A stretch of DNA of 64,000 nucleotides from DATHAP01 sp963762865. GTDB taxonomy: Bacteria; Actinomycetota; Actinomycetes; JACCUZ01. This document shows positions 18,426 to 28,048 of the stretch, piece after piece. The stretch is from NCBI GenBank assembly GCA_963762865.1, contig CAVXNC010000022.1, forward strand, positions 62,001 to 126,000, written 5' to 3'. Each line of letters starts with the position of its first letter. The first letter of the stretch is position 1. A model generated the notes under the pieces. That model did no database searches and was not told the origin of the DNA. It saw only the letters and a list, made by a program, of their open reading frames with translations. A program made the translations under genes and the position numbers.

Positions 18426-19812
18426 TCGCCTCGCCGGAGTCGGCGAGGTCGCGGACCGGCTCGGACCCCGGCCCGGCCTGCACGGGCGAGACCCGGACCC
18501 CGGCGCGGTCGAAGAGGCGCTGAGCGGGGCGGACCTGGTCGGGTGCCAGCACCGAGACCACGACACCGTTGGCGCCGGCCCGGGCGGTGCGGCCCGAGCG
18601 GTGCAGGTAGTCCTTGTGGTCGTTCGGCGGGTCGGCGTGCACGACCAGGTCCACGTCCGGGACGTGGATGCCGCGCGCGGCGACGTCGGTGGCGACGAGC
18701 ACCCGGGAGTGACCGCTCGCGAACGCGTCCAGCGCGCGCTGGCGCTGGCCCTGAGTGCGGTTGCCGTGGATCGCCTGGGCGTGGACGCCGGCCCGGCCGA
18801 GCTGTTTCACGAGCCGGTCGGCGCCGTGCTTGGTGCGCACGAAGAGCAGGGTGCGCGCCGGGCGGCCGGCGATCTCGGCGAGCACATCCACCTTGTTCGC
18901 GTTGGACACGACCAGTGCGCGGTGCTCCATCGTCGACACGTGCGTGTCAGCGGCGTCGACCGCGCGAGCGACCGGGTCGGTCAGGTAGGCGCGGACCAGC
19001 TGGCCCACGGCACCGTCGAGGGTGGCGGAGAAGAGCATCCGCTGCGTGCTGGCGGGCGTCATGTCGAGGATGCGGCGTACGTCCGGAAGGAAGCCCATGT
19101 CGGCCATGTGGTCTGCCTCGTCGAGGACGCAGACCTGCACCTCGTCGAGCCGGCACGAGCGCCGCTCGATCAGGTCCAGCAGGCGGCCCGGGGTGGCGAC
19201 GACCAGGTCGACGCCCCGCTCGAGCGTGGCGATCTGACGGCCCATGGCGGCGCCACCGTAGATGGCGACCGTCTTGACGCCGACGGCGTGGCCCAGCGGC
19301 TCGAGGGCGTCGCGCACCTGCACGGCGAGCTCGCGGGTGGGGACCAGGACGAGGCCGCGCGGCGCCTTGGGCGCGGAGCGCGCGCCGGTGAGCCGGGCCA
19401 GCATCGGCAGCCCGAAGGCCAGCGTCTTGCCGGAGCCGGTCTTGGCGCGGCCGAGCACGTCGTGCCCGGCGAGGGTGTCGGTGAGCGTTGCCGCCTGGAT
19501 CGGGAAGGCGGTGCGGATCTCGCGCCGCTCGAGCGCCGTCACGAGGCGCTGTGGCAGGCCGAGCTTGGCGAAGGAGGTCTCGGTCGGGGCCGGAGCGGCC
19601 GCGGCGGCCTTCTCGAACCAGGCCTCGAGCTCGCGCTCGGCGGCGCGGTCCGGGCCCTTCGGGGAGCGGGCGGCCTTCGGGGCCTTGGACCGGGTCGAGG
19701 TCGTCGGGCGCCCGGACTGGCCGCCGGGACGCTGGCGGTGCGCGCCGCCGCCACCGGAGGTGCGGGTGGCGGGACGGCGCTGGGGACGGTCGGACGTGCG
19801 AGGTGCAGGCAT
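18325..19812 (-). CDS. DEAD-box ATP-dependent RNA helicase
   Basis: 495 residues. A basic low-complexity N-terminus (residues 1-65) precedes a standard core: FPIQAATL (Q motif), GRAKTGSGKT, PTRELAVQ, VLDEADHM, FSATL, LLFVRTKHGADRL, ATDVAARGIHV and HRSGRTARAG. It remodels RNA, probably in ribosome assembly or cold adaptation. The C-terminal 60 residues are Pro/Arg-rich and are encoded partly opposite the 3' end of the SpoIIE phosphatase gene (18325-18425), an unusual sense-antisense overlap that could be real or could mean the tail extends further than needed. The leader upstream is about 100 bases and has a strong hairpin. Confidence 0.92.
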   Translation of the reverse strand: MPAPRTSDRPQRRPATRTSGGGGAHRQRPGGQSGRPTTSTRSKAPKAARSPKGPDRAAERELEAWFEKAAAAAPAPTETSFAKLGLPQRLVTALERREIRTAFPIQAATLTDTLAGHDVLGRAKTGSGKTLAFGLPMLARLTGARSAPKAPRGLVLVPTRELAVQVRDALEPLGHAVGVKTVAIYGGAAMGRQIATLERGVDLVVATPGRLLDLIERRSCRLDEVQVCVLDEADHMADMGFLPDVRRILDMTPASTQRMLFSATLDGAVGQLVRAYLTDPVARAVDAADTHVSTMEHRALVVSNANKVDVLAEIAGRPARTLLFVRTKHGADRLVKQLGRAGVHAQAIHGNRTQGQRQRALDAFASGHSRVLVATDVAARGIHVPDVDLVVHADPPNDHKDYLHRSGRTARAGANGVVVSVLAPDQVRPAQRLFDRAGVRVSPVQAGPGSEPVRDLADSGEAISLPPAPPAGPARTTRPSPHPAGRSPRRRSRRP

Positions 19813-19918
19813 ACGGGTGAGTACTCCGGGGCTTGAGGCCGCGCCGGAGGGCTGCGCCGCCGGTCAGGGCGGGAGCTCGTCTCGTGGAACGACCACGCGA
19901 GCAGCTCGCTCGCGGGAG

Positions 19919-19938
19919 CGGCGGCCGAACGGCCGCCG
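19919..19938 (-). terminator. Perfect GC hairpin between GH3 and the DEAD-box gene
   Basis: Nine-base arms CGGCGGCCG and CGGCCGCCG are separated by two bases, about 100 bases past the GH3 stop and 105 bases ahead of the helicase start. It can terminate GH3 or act in the 5' leader of the helicase mRNA; the sequence does not decide between them. Confidence 0.5.
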
Positions 19939-20034
19939 TGTGAGGTTCAGCCTACCGTCCCCGGGGGCCGGGACCGACCGTCCTGGCTGTGTCGGTCGTC
20001 ACCCGGGGCCGCGCGGGGCGCCCTGCCACGGGCC

Positions 20035-21180
20035 TCAGCTGCTCGGGGTCAGCCCCCAGGCGGCCTTGAGGTCGAGGACCCGACGGGCCGAGGCGACCGC
20101 CTGGTCGCGGGGGAGCCGGCCGTCGTCGATGGCGGCGCGGACCGCGGAAACGGCACGCATCGGTGCCACGTCACAGGCCATCGCCCAGTCGGCACCTGCG
20201 CGCAGCGCTCGCACCGAGGCCTGCGCGGTGCTGATGCCGAGTGCGCTCGTGACGGCGCCCATCGCCAGTGAGTCGGTCATGACCACGGTGCTCGGGCTCG
20301 CGGTGCCGCGCAGGTAGCGCAGAGCGTGCGGCGACAGGCTGGTCGGGACGCCGTCGCGCGTCAGACCTCTCGACAGCAGGTGGCCGACCATCACGACGGG
20401 GGCGCCGGCAGCGAGCTCGCGGTCGAAGGGCACCAGCTCGCGGCCCTCGAGGACGTCGAGCGGCGGGACGCGCGCCGGGCCGAGGTGCGAGTCGCCGGTG
20501 GCCGCGCCGTGGCCGGGCCAGTGCTTGACGACCGTGACGACACCCTCGTCGGCCATGCCGAGCCGCCAGGCGCGGACCAGGCGGGCGACACGGTCGGGGT
20601 CGCGAGCGAAGGCCCGGTGCAGCTGGTCGATGTAGCCGCCGCGGATGGCGAGGTCCGCGACAGGGGCCAGGTCCATTCGGACGCCGAGGCGGCGCATCCG
20701 GGTCGCATAGGCAGCTGCGGTCCGGCGGACCTTCGCCGGCCGCCAGGTCCCCATCGTCTCGGCGCTGGGGAGCCGGTAGATGGCGGACCGGAGGCGCTGG
20801 ACCAGCCCGCCCTCCTCGTCGCTGGCGACGTACGGGAGCACCCGACCGGGCGCGGCATCCCGTACGGCGCGCAGCCGGGAGCGGAGGTTGCCGGGGGGAG
20901 TACCGAGCAGGGTGACGGCGCCGATGCCGCGCGCTGCCTGCCGGCGAGCCCGGTCCAGGTGGTGCATGTCGACACAGCTGATGACCAGCTGGGCGGCCAG
21001 CCGGCGGTTGCCCCACCGGGCCGGGTCCACGGCGCTGGACGCCGTGATCGTGCGGGCCGGGACGCGCGCCGCGGTCAGGTCTGCGGTGGCCGCCGACGAC
21101 CCGCCTGCCGGGAGCGGCGCGAGCAGCGCTGCCACGAGGGCGGCGACGGGCAGCGAGACGGCTGGGCGGGGACGGGGCAC
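20035..21180 (-). CDS. Glycoside hydrolase family 3 (NagZ-like beta-N-acetylhexosaminidase), secreted
   Basis: 381 residues with a signal peptide (hydrophobic residues about 8-30). It has the single (alpha/beta)8 domain of the NagZ branch: DEEGGLVQRL, LAPVADLAIRGG, KHWPGHGAATGDSH with the general acid His/Asp dyad, and VVMTDSLAMGAV with the nucleophile Asp. NagZ-type enzymes remove N-acetylglucosamine from muropeptides; the exported form here would act on wall fragments outside. It is upstream of the DEAD-box gene on the same strand and divergent from the unknown gene at 21257. Confidence 0.87.
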   Translation of the reverse strand: MPRPRPAVSLPVAALVAALLAPLPAGGSSAATADLTAARVPARTITASSAVDPARWGNRRLAAQLVISCVDMHHLDRARRQAARGIGAVTLLGTPPGNLRSRLRAVRDAAPGRVLPYVASDEEGGLVQRLRSAIYRLPSAETMGTWRPAKVRRTAAAYATRMRRLGVRMDLAPVADLAIRGGYIDQLHRAFARDPDRVARLVRAWRLGMADEGVVTVVKHWPGHGAATGDSHLGPARVPPLDVLEGRELVPFDRELAAGAPVVMVGHLLSRGLTRDGVPTSLSPHALRYLRGTASPSTVVMTDSLAMGAVTSALGISTAQASVRALRAGADWAMACDVAPMRAVSAVRAAIDDGRLPRDQAVASARRVLDLKAAWGLTPSS

Positions 21181-21256
21181 GGGGCGACGCTAGCCGCCGG
21201 GTGTCACGGAGGTGCGGGTCCCCGGGATGGGTGTGTCCCGGTGCGAGGATGTCGGC

Positions 21257-21907
21257 GTGGCTCCTGGACCCGAGGACGGCGCACCGAGCCGACCGCGCCG
21301 TCCCACCCTGCTGGGCAAGGCGGCCCTGGACACGCTCGGCGGCGCCCCCGATCCCGCGACGCTCGCGGAGGCAGCGCACGCGACCGCGTCGATGCTCGTC
21401 GAGTCCGGCCGGGCCACCACCGACGACGCGGCCCGCGCCCGGCTCGTCGGCCTGGTCGATGACGTCGGGCTCGACACCGTGGCGGACCTGTGGGCCGGCC
21501 GGCCGGCCCGCTCGCTGCCCGGTGCGCTGTGGCGGCTCTATGCGCTGCGCGAGTGGGTGCGCACATCGCCGATGGAGGCGTCCACTGACTTCGCGGCCGG
21601 CCGGGCCGCCGCCGCCGTCGCGCACGTGGTGGCCGGGGTCGCGGACCCACCGACCCCTGAGGCGCTGCGCGACCTGCTCGACCAGGTGCTGCACGGCGTC
21701 TTCGCCGGCGACCTCGACGTGGCGCTGGAGCGGGCCGGCGCGTTCTGCCGGGTGGTGGTCGCGGGCCGGGTCGCCCGGGCCGACGAAGCGGAGGAGCACG
21801 ACCCTCTCGGCGCCGAGGCGCTCACCCGCTCGTCGGCTGCCCTCCACGACACGGCTGCCGACCTGGAGGCGGCGGCCATCCTGTGGCGCACCCACGACCT
21901 GGTCTGA
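21257..21907 (+). CDS. Uncharacterised Ala-rich helical protein
   Basis: 216 residues from a GTG at 21257, chosen because GAGGA lies eight bases upstream; in-frame readings extend to 21212. There is no signal peptide or membrane segment. The protein is rich in Ala, Leu, Arg and Asp with long helical stretches (TLLGKAALDTLGG, LPGALWRLYALREWVR, HDTAADLEAAAILWR). I do not recognise the family. The TLLGK/LPGALWRLY pattern looks like a conserved actinobacterial protein rather than a spurious frame, and codon third positions are strongly G/C. It is followed by a structured gap and a long palindrome. Confidence 0.65.
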   Translation: MAPGPEDGAPSRPRRPTLLGKAALDTLGGAPDPATLAEAAHATASMLVESGRATTDDAARARLVGLVDDVGLDTVADLWAGRPARSLPGALWRLYALREWVRTSPMEASTDFAAGRAAAAVAHVVAGVADPPTPEALRDLLDQVLHGVFAGDLDVALERAGAFCRVVVAGRVARADEAEEHDPLGAEALTRSSAALHDTAADLEAAAILWRTHDLV

Positions 21908-22017
21908 CGCTCTCACCCGGTTGCGCCGTGATCTGTCTTCACCTGCGGCCGCACTGTGCCGATCAACACGCCGAGACCCCGACTGGCGGGCCGCCCAACG
22001 GTTTGCGAGACTGGTCT

Positions 22018-22140
22018 CCGGCCCCCTCCGCGGGGGTCGGCGAGGGTGTCGGGCCGCGGTAGCCCCGGGTCCCATTTGAAGCCGCTTCGAGCGGCCCTGC
22101 GCCGTGAGGCGCTCCCGGCCCGACACCCCGCTTTTCCCTC
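22018..22140 (+). ncRNA. Candidate multibranched structured RNA
   Basis: In the 329-bp gap between the unknown gene and the PAC2 gene, a perfect 13-bp stem (22044-22056 with 22116-22128) encloses two further hairpins. One is GCCGC-TTCGA-GCGGC at 22081-22095. The other is GCGCC-GTGA-GGCGC, with a GNRA loop, at 22099-22112. A fourth hairpin (GGCCCCC/GGGGGTC) precedes at about 22020-22037, and CTTTTCCC follows the main stem. No reading frame explains this. It matches none of tmRNA, SRP RNA, RNase P or common riboswitches that I know. Strand and transcription are inferred. Confidence 0.4.
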
Positions 22141-22148
22141 AGCAGTCA

Positions 22149-22209
22149 GTCGAGTGGCGCGCTGCGGCTGTCCGGGAGTCGCTCCGACAGCCGCAACGCG
22201 CCACTCGAC
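22149..22209. terminator. Long near-perfect palindrome between convergent genes
   Basis: Arms of about 25 bases (left from 22149 GTCGAGTGGCGCG, right ending at 22209 CGCGCCACTCGAC) enclose an eight-base loop, with one or two mismatches. It lies between the plus-strand unknown gene/RNA candidate and the minus-strand PAC2 gene, so it can end transcription from both sides. Confidence 0.65.
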
Positions 22210-22236
22210 GCATGGGTCCTGCCTCGTACGCCCGGG

Positions 22237-23211
22237 TCAGCGCTCCGGCGGCGAGTCCCCCCGATGCTGGTCGGCCAGGAAGCGCTCGAGCTCGGCGCCC
22301 AGCTCGTCGGCGGTGGGGAAGCCGGCCCGGCCGGCCAGCAGCGTCTGCTCGTCGCCCGGGGCGTCTCCGCCCCGGGCAGCCACGTAGGCGTCGTACTGCT
22401 CCTCGAGCGCGTGGACCACGGCAGCGACCTCCGAGGACCCCGCGACCTGCTCGTCGAGCTCGGTGAGGGTCGACGCGGCCACCTCGTGCAGCGGGCCGGT
22501 GGGCAGCGTGAGCTCGGTGACGGCCGCCACGTTCTCCAGCAGCGCGGCCGCGGCTGCCGGGTAGTCGGCCTGCGCGAGGTAGTGCGGCACGTGCACGGCG
22601 AAGCCCATCGCGTCGTGCCCCTGCTGGCCGAGGCGGTACTCGAGGAGGTTCGTCATCGCACCGGGGACCTGCACGGTGCCGACCCAGGCGTCGCGACCCT
22701 GGACCAGCTCGGCGCGCGTCGCGTGCGCGGTCACCGAGGTCGGCCGGGTGTGCGGCACGCCCATCGGGATGCCGTGCACGCCGATCGTCAGCCGCACCCC
22801 GAGCTGGTCGACCAGGCCGCGGACGGCAGCGACGAAGCGCTCCCAGAGGATGTCGGGCTCCGACCCCTCGAGGAGCAGGAACTGCACCCCGGCCGCGTCG
22901 GTGACCTCGTGCAGCACGAGGTGCGGCTCGTCGTAGGACTCCCAGTGGTCCTCGACGAAGATCATCGGCGGTCGTCGGGACCGGTAGTCGAGGAGCTGGT
23001 CGACGTCGAAGGTCGCGACCGGCCGGTGGTCGAGGGTCGACAGCAGGTGGTCACGGGCCAGCGCACCGGCCTGGCCGGCGTCGATGAAGCCGGTGAAGAC
23101 GTGCAGCAGCACCGGCCCCTCGTCGGAAGGGCCGGTGCTGCCGGTCGCGTCGTCCGGCTCGGTCAGCTCGTGCAGGTCGTAGAGGTCACGGGGGTCGCGC
23201 TGGTCGGCCAC
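22237..23211 (-). CDS. PAC2 (proteasome assembly chaperone 2) family protein
   Basis: 324 residues from a GTG at 23211 preceded by GGGAGGAT. The core matches the bacterial/archaeal PAC2 family: LLHVFTGFIDAGQAGALAR, VATFDVDQLLDYR, LLLEGSEPDILWERF, GIPMGVPHTRP, VPGAMTNLLEYRLG and VHVPHYLAQADYPAAA. A C-terminal helical extension ends in an acidic tail. Members are common in actinomycetes, which often have proteasomes, but a chaperone role is not demonstrated for this branch. It is downstream of the diiron oxidase-like gene's region on the opposite side of a 64-bp gap. Confidence 0.87.
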   Translation of the reverse strand: MADQRDPRDLYDLHELTEPDDATGSTGPSDEGPVLLHVFTGFIDAGQAGALARDHLLSTLDHRPVATFDVDQLLDYRSRRPPMIFVEDHWESYDEPHLVLHEVTDAAGVQFLLLEGSEPDILWERFVAAVRGLVDQLGVRLTIGVHGIPMGVPHTRPTSVTAHATRAELVQGRDAWVGTVQVPGAMTNLLEYRLGQQGHDAMGFAVHVPHYLAQADYPAAAAALLENVAAVTELTLPTGPLHEVAASTLTELDEQVAGSSEVAAVVHALEEQYDAYVAARGGDAPGDEQTLLAGRAGFPTADELGAELERFLADQHRGDSPPER

Positions 23212-23275
23212 CCCGTCATCCTCCCACTGCGTGATCTGCCTGCAGGTGTCCCCGCCCCGGCCGCTGCTGCCCGGG

Positions 23276-24004
23276 CTACTGCACCCGCGGCTGCAGCAGG
23301 TGCTGCTCCGACTCCCGCTTGTGGCAGCGCTCGTCGTGCATGATCTGGCGGAACAGGTCGCCGAGCGACGTGAAGGTGCCGTACTCCGCGCACAGCTGGC
23401 TGTCGTAGGGCGTCACGTCGAACTCCGGGTTGGCCTCGACGAGCTCGGCGTACGAGTGCTCGGCGTGGTCCTCGAAGTCGGCGTTGAGGCGGTGGCTCCA
23501 GGCCGGCTTGACGGCGTACATGACCCAGCAGATGTTCCACCAGGTGAAGGCCATCAGCTTGGGCAGGAAGCGGAAGCGCAGGGCGCCGGTCTTCGTGCCG
23601 GAGCGCTCCACCAGCTCCGACAGGATCAGCAGGTGCCACTGCTCGTTGTCCTGCTGGGCACGGAACTCCTTGAGCCGGTCGAAGATGCGCAGCGCGAGGC
23701 CGACCTTGCGGTGGTTGCGGGTGATGCGCTTGTACGACGCGGTCTCCCAGGTCTGGTAGGGAACCCGGGCGACGATCTCGAGCACCATGAACTTCTCGAG
23801 GGTCATCTTGCGGCCGTAGAGCAGGTCCATCTGCAGGAACATCGCCTTGGACACCAGGCTGTACTTCCGCCGCGGCGCCGCCAGGGTCTCGGCGTGCACC
23901 TCCTGCAGCTGCTCGTGGGTCAGCTTGGGCGGGTCGCCGTGCGTGTCGTGCGAGAAGTCGGTGGTGGCGGTGCGCTGGCTCGGGATGTCGATGAGCATGG
24001 TCAT
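23276..24004 (-). CDS. Alternative-oxidase-like diiron carboxylate protein
   Basis: 242 residues from an ATG at 24004 with GGAGAG upstream. The spacing of iron-ligand motifs fits alternative oxidase: LEKFMVLEIVARVPYQTW, then NEQWHLL (ExxH), then FEDHAEHSY (E..EH), then MHDERCHKRESE (DExxH). A hydrophobic stretch near the middle (MAFTWWNICWVMYAV) could lie in the membrane interface, as in alternative oxidase. The likely activity is a quinol oxidase or hydroxylase that uses O2. The family is unusual in actinomycetes, so the exact reaction is uncertain. It is monocistronic; the htrA gene upstream ends in a strong terminator. Confidence 0.7.
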   Translation of the reverse strand: MTMLIDIPSQRTATTDFSHDTHGDPPKLTHEQLQEVHAETLAAPRRKYSLVSKAMFLQMDLLYGRKMTLEKFMVLEIVARVPYQTWETASYKRITRNHRKVGLALRIFDRLKEFRAQQDNEQWHLLILSELVERSGTKTGALRFRFLPKLMAFTWWNICWVMYAVKPAWSHRLNADFEDHAEHSYAELVEANPEFDVTPYDSQLCAEYGTFTSLGDLFRQIMHDERCHKRESEQHLLQPRVQ

Positions 24005-24259
24005 GGCGGCGGCTCTCCGTGTGGTGTGCGGCCCGGTGTGGCCGTGTCGAGGACGTCTGGCGTACGTCCCAAAGGCTGGTCGCCACGGCCCGCCACGACG
24101 ACCGTGCTTCCTGGCGGATCGGGGGTGTGGGCAGCACCACAGCCGCCGCCGGGGTGCCACCCCGCCGCCGGCCCGTCGGGTGCCCACGGCGTGTCGCGAC
24201 CGGTCCGACCGGGAATGCCGGGTTACAACTGACTCGGCACACATTCCGCCGAACGCGAG
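24005..24259. other. Intergenic region upstream of the diiron oxidase gene
   Basis: Together with the htrA terminator this gap is 322 bases. Besides that terminator I see no gene or operator here. The stretch next to 24004 should hold the promoter of the alternative-oxidase-like gene, read leftwards. Confidence 0.4.
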
Positions 24260-24292
24260 AAGGCCCCTCGACGCATGAGGTCGAGGGGCCTT
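24260..24292 (-). terminator. Intrinsic terminator of htrA
   Basis: Perfect 12-bp stem AAGGCCCCTCGA / TCGAGGGGCCTT with a nine-base loop, flanked by A and T tracts on both sides, 35 bases past the protease stop. This is the most canonical intrinsic terminator in the window. Confidence 0.85.
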
Positions 24293-24326
24293 TCGCGTGC
24301 CGGCTAGGAGCTGGCGGCGGCGCTAG

Positions 24327-25592
<1,266 letters not shown>

Positions 25593-25725
25593 GCCAGTCA
25601 CGGTGCGTCCCGAGCCTGGGAGGCACCTGTGAGCGCGCTTCGCGCTCGCCGTGAATGGCGCGGCGGGCAAAATTTCCGGACGAAAGGTTTAGGACCGCAC
25701 AACCCGGTGGAAACATCCGCGGAAC

Positions 25726-26764
25726 ATGAAAGCGCTTACACGCTCGACCAAGGCCCGCGACACGACGATCTACCAGGTCGCCGAGCAGGCCGGCGTCTCG
25801 ATCGCAACCGTGTCGCGGGTGCTGCGCGGCACGGCGCGGGTGGCACCGGCGACCCGGCAGCGCGTGGAGTCCGCGGTGCAGGACCTGCAGTTCACGCCCA
25901 GCCGGTCGGCTCGCTCACTGGCGGAGGGCCAGCACGCGGCGGCCGGGATCGTCTTCCCCGACCTGTCCGGTCCGTACTTCGCCGAGGTCGTCCTCGGCTA
26001 CGAGGAGGTCGCGGCCGAGCACGGCCGGACCGTCCTGATCCTGTCGACCCACGGCCGCGAGGCCGCCGCCGAGATGGTCGTCGACCTCGCCTCCCGCGTG
26101 GACGGCATGGTCGTCCTCGGGCGGACCGTCGGGGACAAGCGTCCTCGCCGACCTGGCGGCCAAGGGGCTGCCGCTCGTGGTGCTCGCCCGCGACGCCGTG
26201 CCCGGCGCCGACTCCGCGAGCACCGAGAACGAGCACAGCGCCGAGGCGTTGGCGCGCCACCTGGTGGCCGACCACGGGTACCGGTCGATCGCGTTCCTGG
26301 GCGACCCGGTCTCGTCGAACGACGCGTCGGGACGCTGGGCGGGCGTCCGCCGGGTGCTCGACGAGGCGCGGCTCCCGTCGGGCGACGACGTGGTCGTCCC
26401 GTGCGCCTTCGACGAGGAGGACGGTCGGCGCGCCGCCGACCGGCTGCTGCGGCGGAAGCCGCCGCGAGCACTGGTCTGCGCCAACGACGAGATCGCCCTG
26501 GGCGCTGTCACAGCCGCCGAGGCGATCGGGCTGCGGGTCCCCGACGACCTCGCGGTCACCGGCTGGGACGACGTGATGGCCGCTCGGCACTCACGTCCCG
26601 GCCTCACCACCGTCCGTCAGCCCATGCGCGAGCTCGGCGCCTGGGCAGCCCGACGGCTGCACGAGCGCTTGGCGGGGGACGCAAGCGAACCACGGCATGA
26701 GGTGCTGCCCACGCAGCTCGTGCAACGTGCCAGCTGTGGGCACCACCCTGAGGAGGACCGATGA
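25726..26764 (+). pseudogene. LacI-family transcriptional regulator, frameshifted
   Basis: The first part (about 139 codons) has the LacI helix-turn-helix TTIYQVAEQAGVSIATVSRV and the start of the periplasmic-binding-like core (IVFPDLSGPYFAEVV, VDGMVVLGRTVGD). The reading frame then breaks near 26140 (AAGCGTCC): one extra base, or two missing, moves the coding sequence to another frame, which continues with VLADLAAKGLPLVVLARD, LVCANDEIALGAV and VTGWDDVMAARHSRPGLTT to the stop at 26764. Without the shift the protein would be about 345 residues and complete. It may be a sequencing error, because neighbouring genes show similar single-base shifts. The stop overlaps the binding-protein ATG (ATGA). 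Confidence 0.8.
25727..25740. promoter_or_regulatory. LacI-family operator overlapping the regulator's start codon
   Basis: TGAAAGCGCTTACA is a 14-base palindrome around AAGCGCTT with one mismatched pair, the usual LacI/GalR operator form. Its first bases are part of the ATG at 25726. A repressor bound here would block its own gene and the whole sugar operon behind it. Confidence 0.65.
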
Positions 26765-28047
26765 GGACCCTGCACAACAGAGGCCTGACCCGGGCCGTCA
26801 CCGTGGCGCTGCTCGCAGGCGTTGCGTTGACCGGTTGCGGACGGGACGAAGGCGGCAGCACTGCGGACACCACAGCCAAGAAGGTGAGTGGCGGCAAGGC
26901 CAGTGGGGACATCACGGTCTGGGCGCTGGGTGCCGAGGGCGAGAAGCTCGGTGAGATCGCCAAGGACTTCGAGGCGGAGAACCCGGACGCCAAGGTCAAG
27001 GTCACGGTCATCCCGTTCGATGCGGCGCACGACAAGATCGCCAGCGCCATCGCCGGCGGCCAGACCCCCGACATGACGCTGCTCGGCACCACCTGGCTGC
27101 CCGAGTTCGCGGCCACGGGCGCCCTGGACCCCACCCCCGAGGACGTCATCGACAAGACCAAGTTCTTCGAGGGCTCGTGGAACACCACCGTGGTGGACGG
27201 GACCTCCTTCGGTGCTCCCTGGTACACCGAGACCCGGCAGATCTACTACCGCAAGGACCTCGCCGAGAAGGCCGGCGTCATGCCGGAGGCCGGCTGGAAC
27301 TGGGACGACCTGAAGGCTTTCGCCAAGGCCATGCAGGAGAAGGGCGGCGCCAAGTGGGGCATCTCCCTGCAGCCGGGCGGCCAGGGTTCCTGGCAGTCGA
27401 TGGTGCCGTTCGCATGGCAGAAGGGTGCCGAGCTGGTCGACGGCGACAAGTTCACCTTCAACACGACGCCGATGCAGGAGGGCCTGGACTACTACGCCTC
27501 CTTCTTCGAGGAGAAGCTCTCGCCGACCGACCTGGCGCAGGGGGCGCTCGAGCCCGGCTTCATCGACGGCTCGATCGGTGCCTTCATCTCCGGCCCGTGG
27601 CACATCGGGATCCTGGCCGACCAGGGTGGCGAGGGCTTCGAGAGCAAGTGGGCCGTGGCTCCGATGCCGACCGAGGAGGCCGGCACCTCGTTCACCGGCG
27701 GCAGCGACTGGGCCGTCTTCAAGGACTCCGAGAACCGGGACACGGCGTGGAAGTTCGTCGACTTCCTGACCCAGGACGCGCAGCAGCAGAAGCTCTATGA
27801 GCTGGTCGGCAGCCTGCCCGCGGTCCAGAGCACCTGGGAGTCCGGCGAGCTGTCGACCGACCCGCTGCTGAAGTCGTTCGGCGACCAGCTCCAGGACGCC
27901 AAGTCGGCGCCTGCGATCGCCACCTGGGAGCAGGTCGCGGCACCGCTGGATGACGCGATCGAGCAGGTGTCGCTGGGCAAGAGCGATTCGAAGACCGCGC
28001 TCGCCGACGCCGAGTCCAAGGCCAACAGCATCGGCTTCGGCAGCTGA
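26761..28047 (+). CDS. Sugar ABC transporter substrate-binding lipoprotein
   Basis: 428 residues. A lipoprotein signal with lipobox LTGC (Cys near residue 26) is followed by a family 1 extracellular solute-binding protein: DITVWALGAEGEKLGEI, ASAIAGGQTPDMTLLGTTW, GAPWYTETRQIYYRKDL, AGWNWDDLKAFAKAM and GGSDWAVFKDSENRDTAWKF. It binds an oligosaccharide outside the cell for the two permeases that follow. The start overlaps the end of the LacI gene, so the two are translationally coupled. No ATP-binding subunit is present in the locus; a shared MsiK/UgpC-type ATPase elsewhere would be needed, as is common in actinomycetes. Confidence 0.92.
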   Translation: MRTLHNRGLTRAVTVALLAGVALTGCGRDEGGSTADTTAKKVSGGKASGDITVWALGAEGEKLGEIAKDFEAENPDAKVKVTVIPFDAAHDKIASAIAGGQTPDMTLLGTTWLPEFAATGALDPTPEDVIDKTKFFEGSWNTTVVDGTSFGAPWYTETRQIYYRKDLAEKAGVMPEAGWNWDDLKAFAKAMQEKGGAKWGISLQPGGQGSWQSMVPFAWQKGAELVDGDKFTFNTTPMQEGLDYYASFFEEKLSPTDLAQGALEPGFIDGSIGAFISGPWHIGILADQGGEGFESKWAVAPMPTEEAGTSFTGGSDWAVFKDSENRDTAWKFVDFLTQDAQQQKLYELVGSLPAVQSTWESGELSTDPLLKSFGDQLQDAKSAPAIATWEQVAAPLDDAIEQVSLGKSDSKTALADAESKANSIGFGS

Positions 28048-28048
28048 C

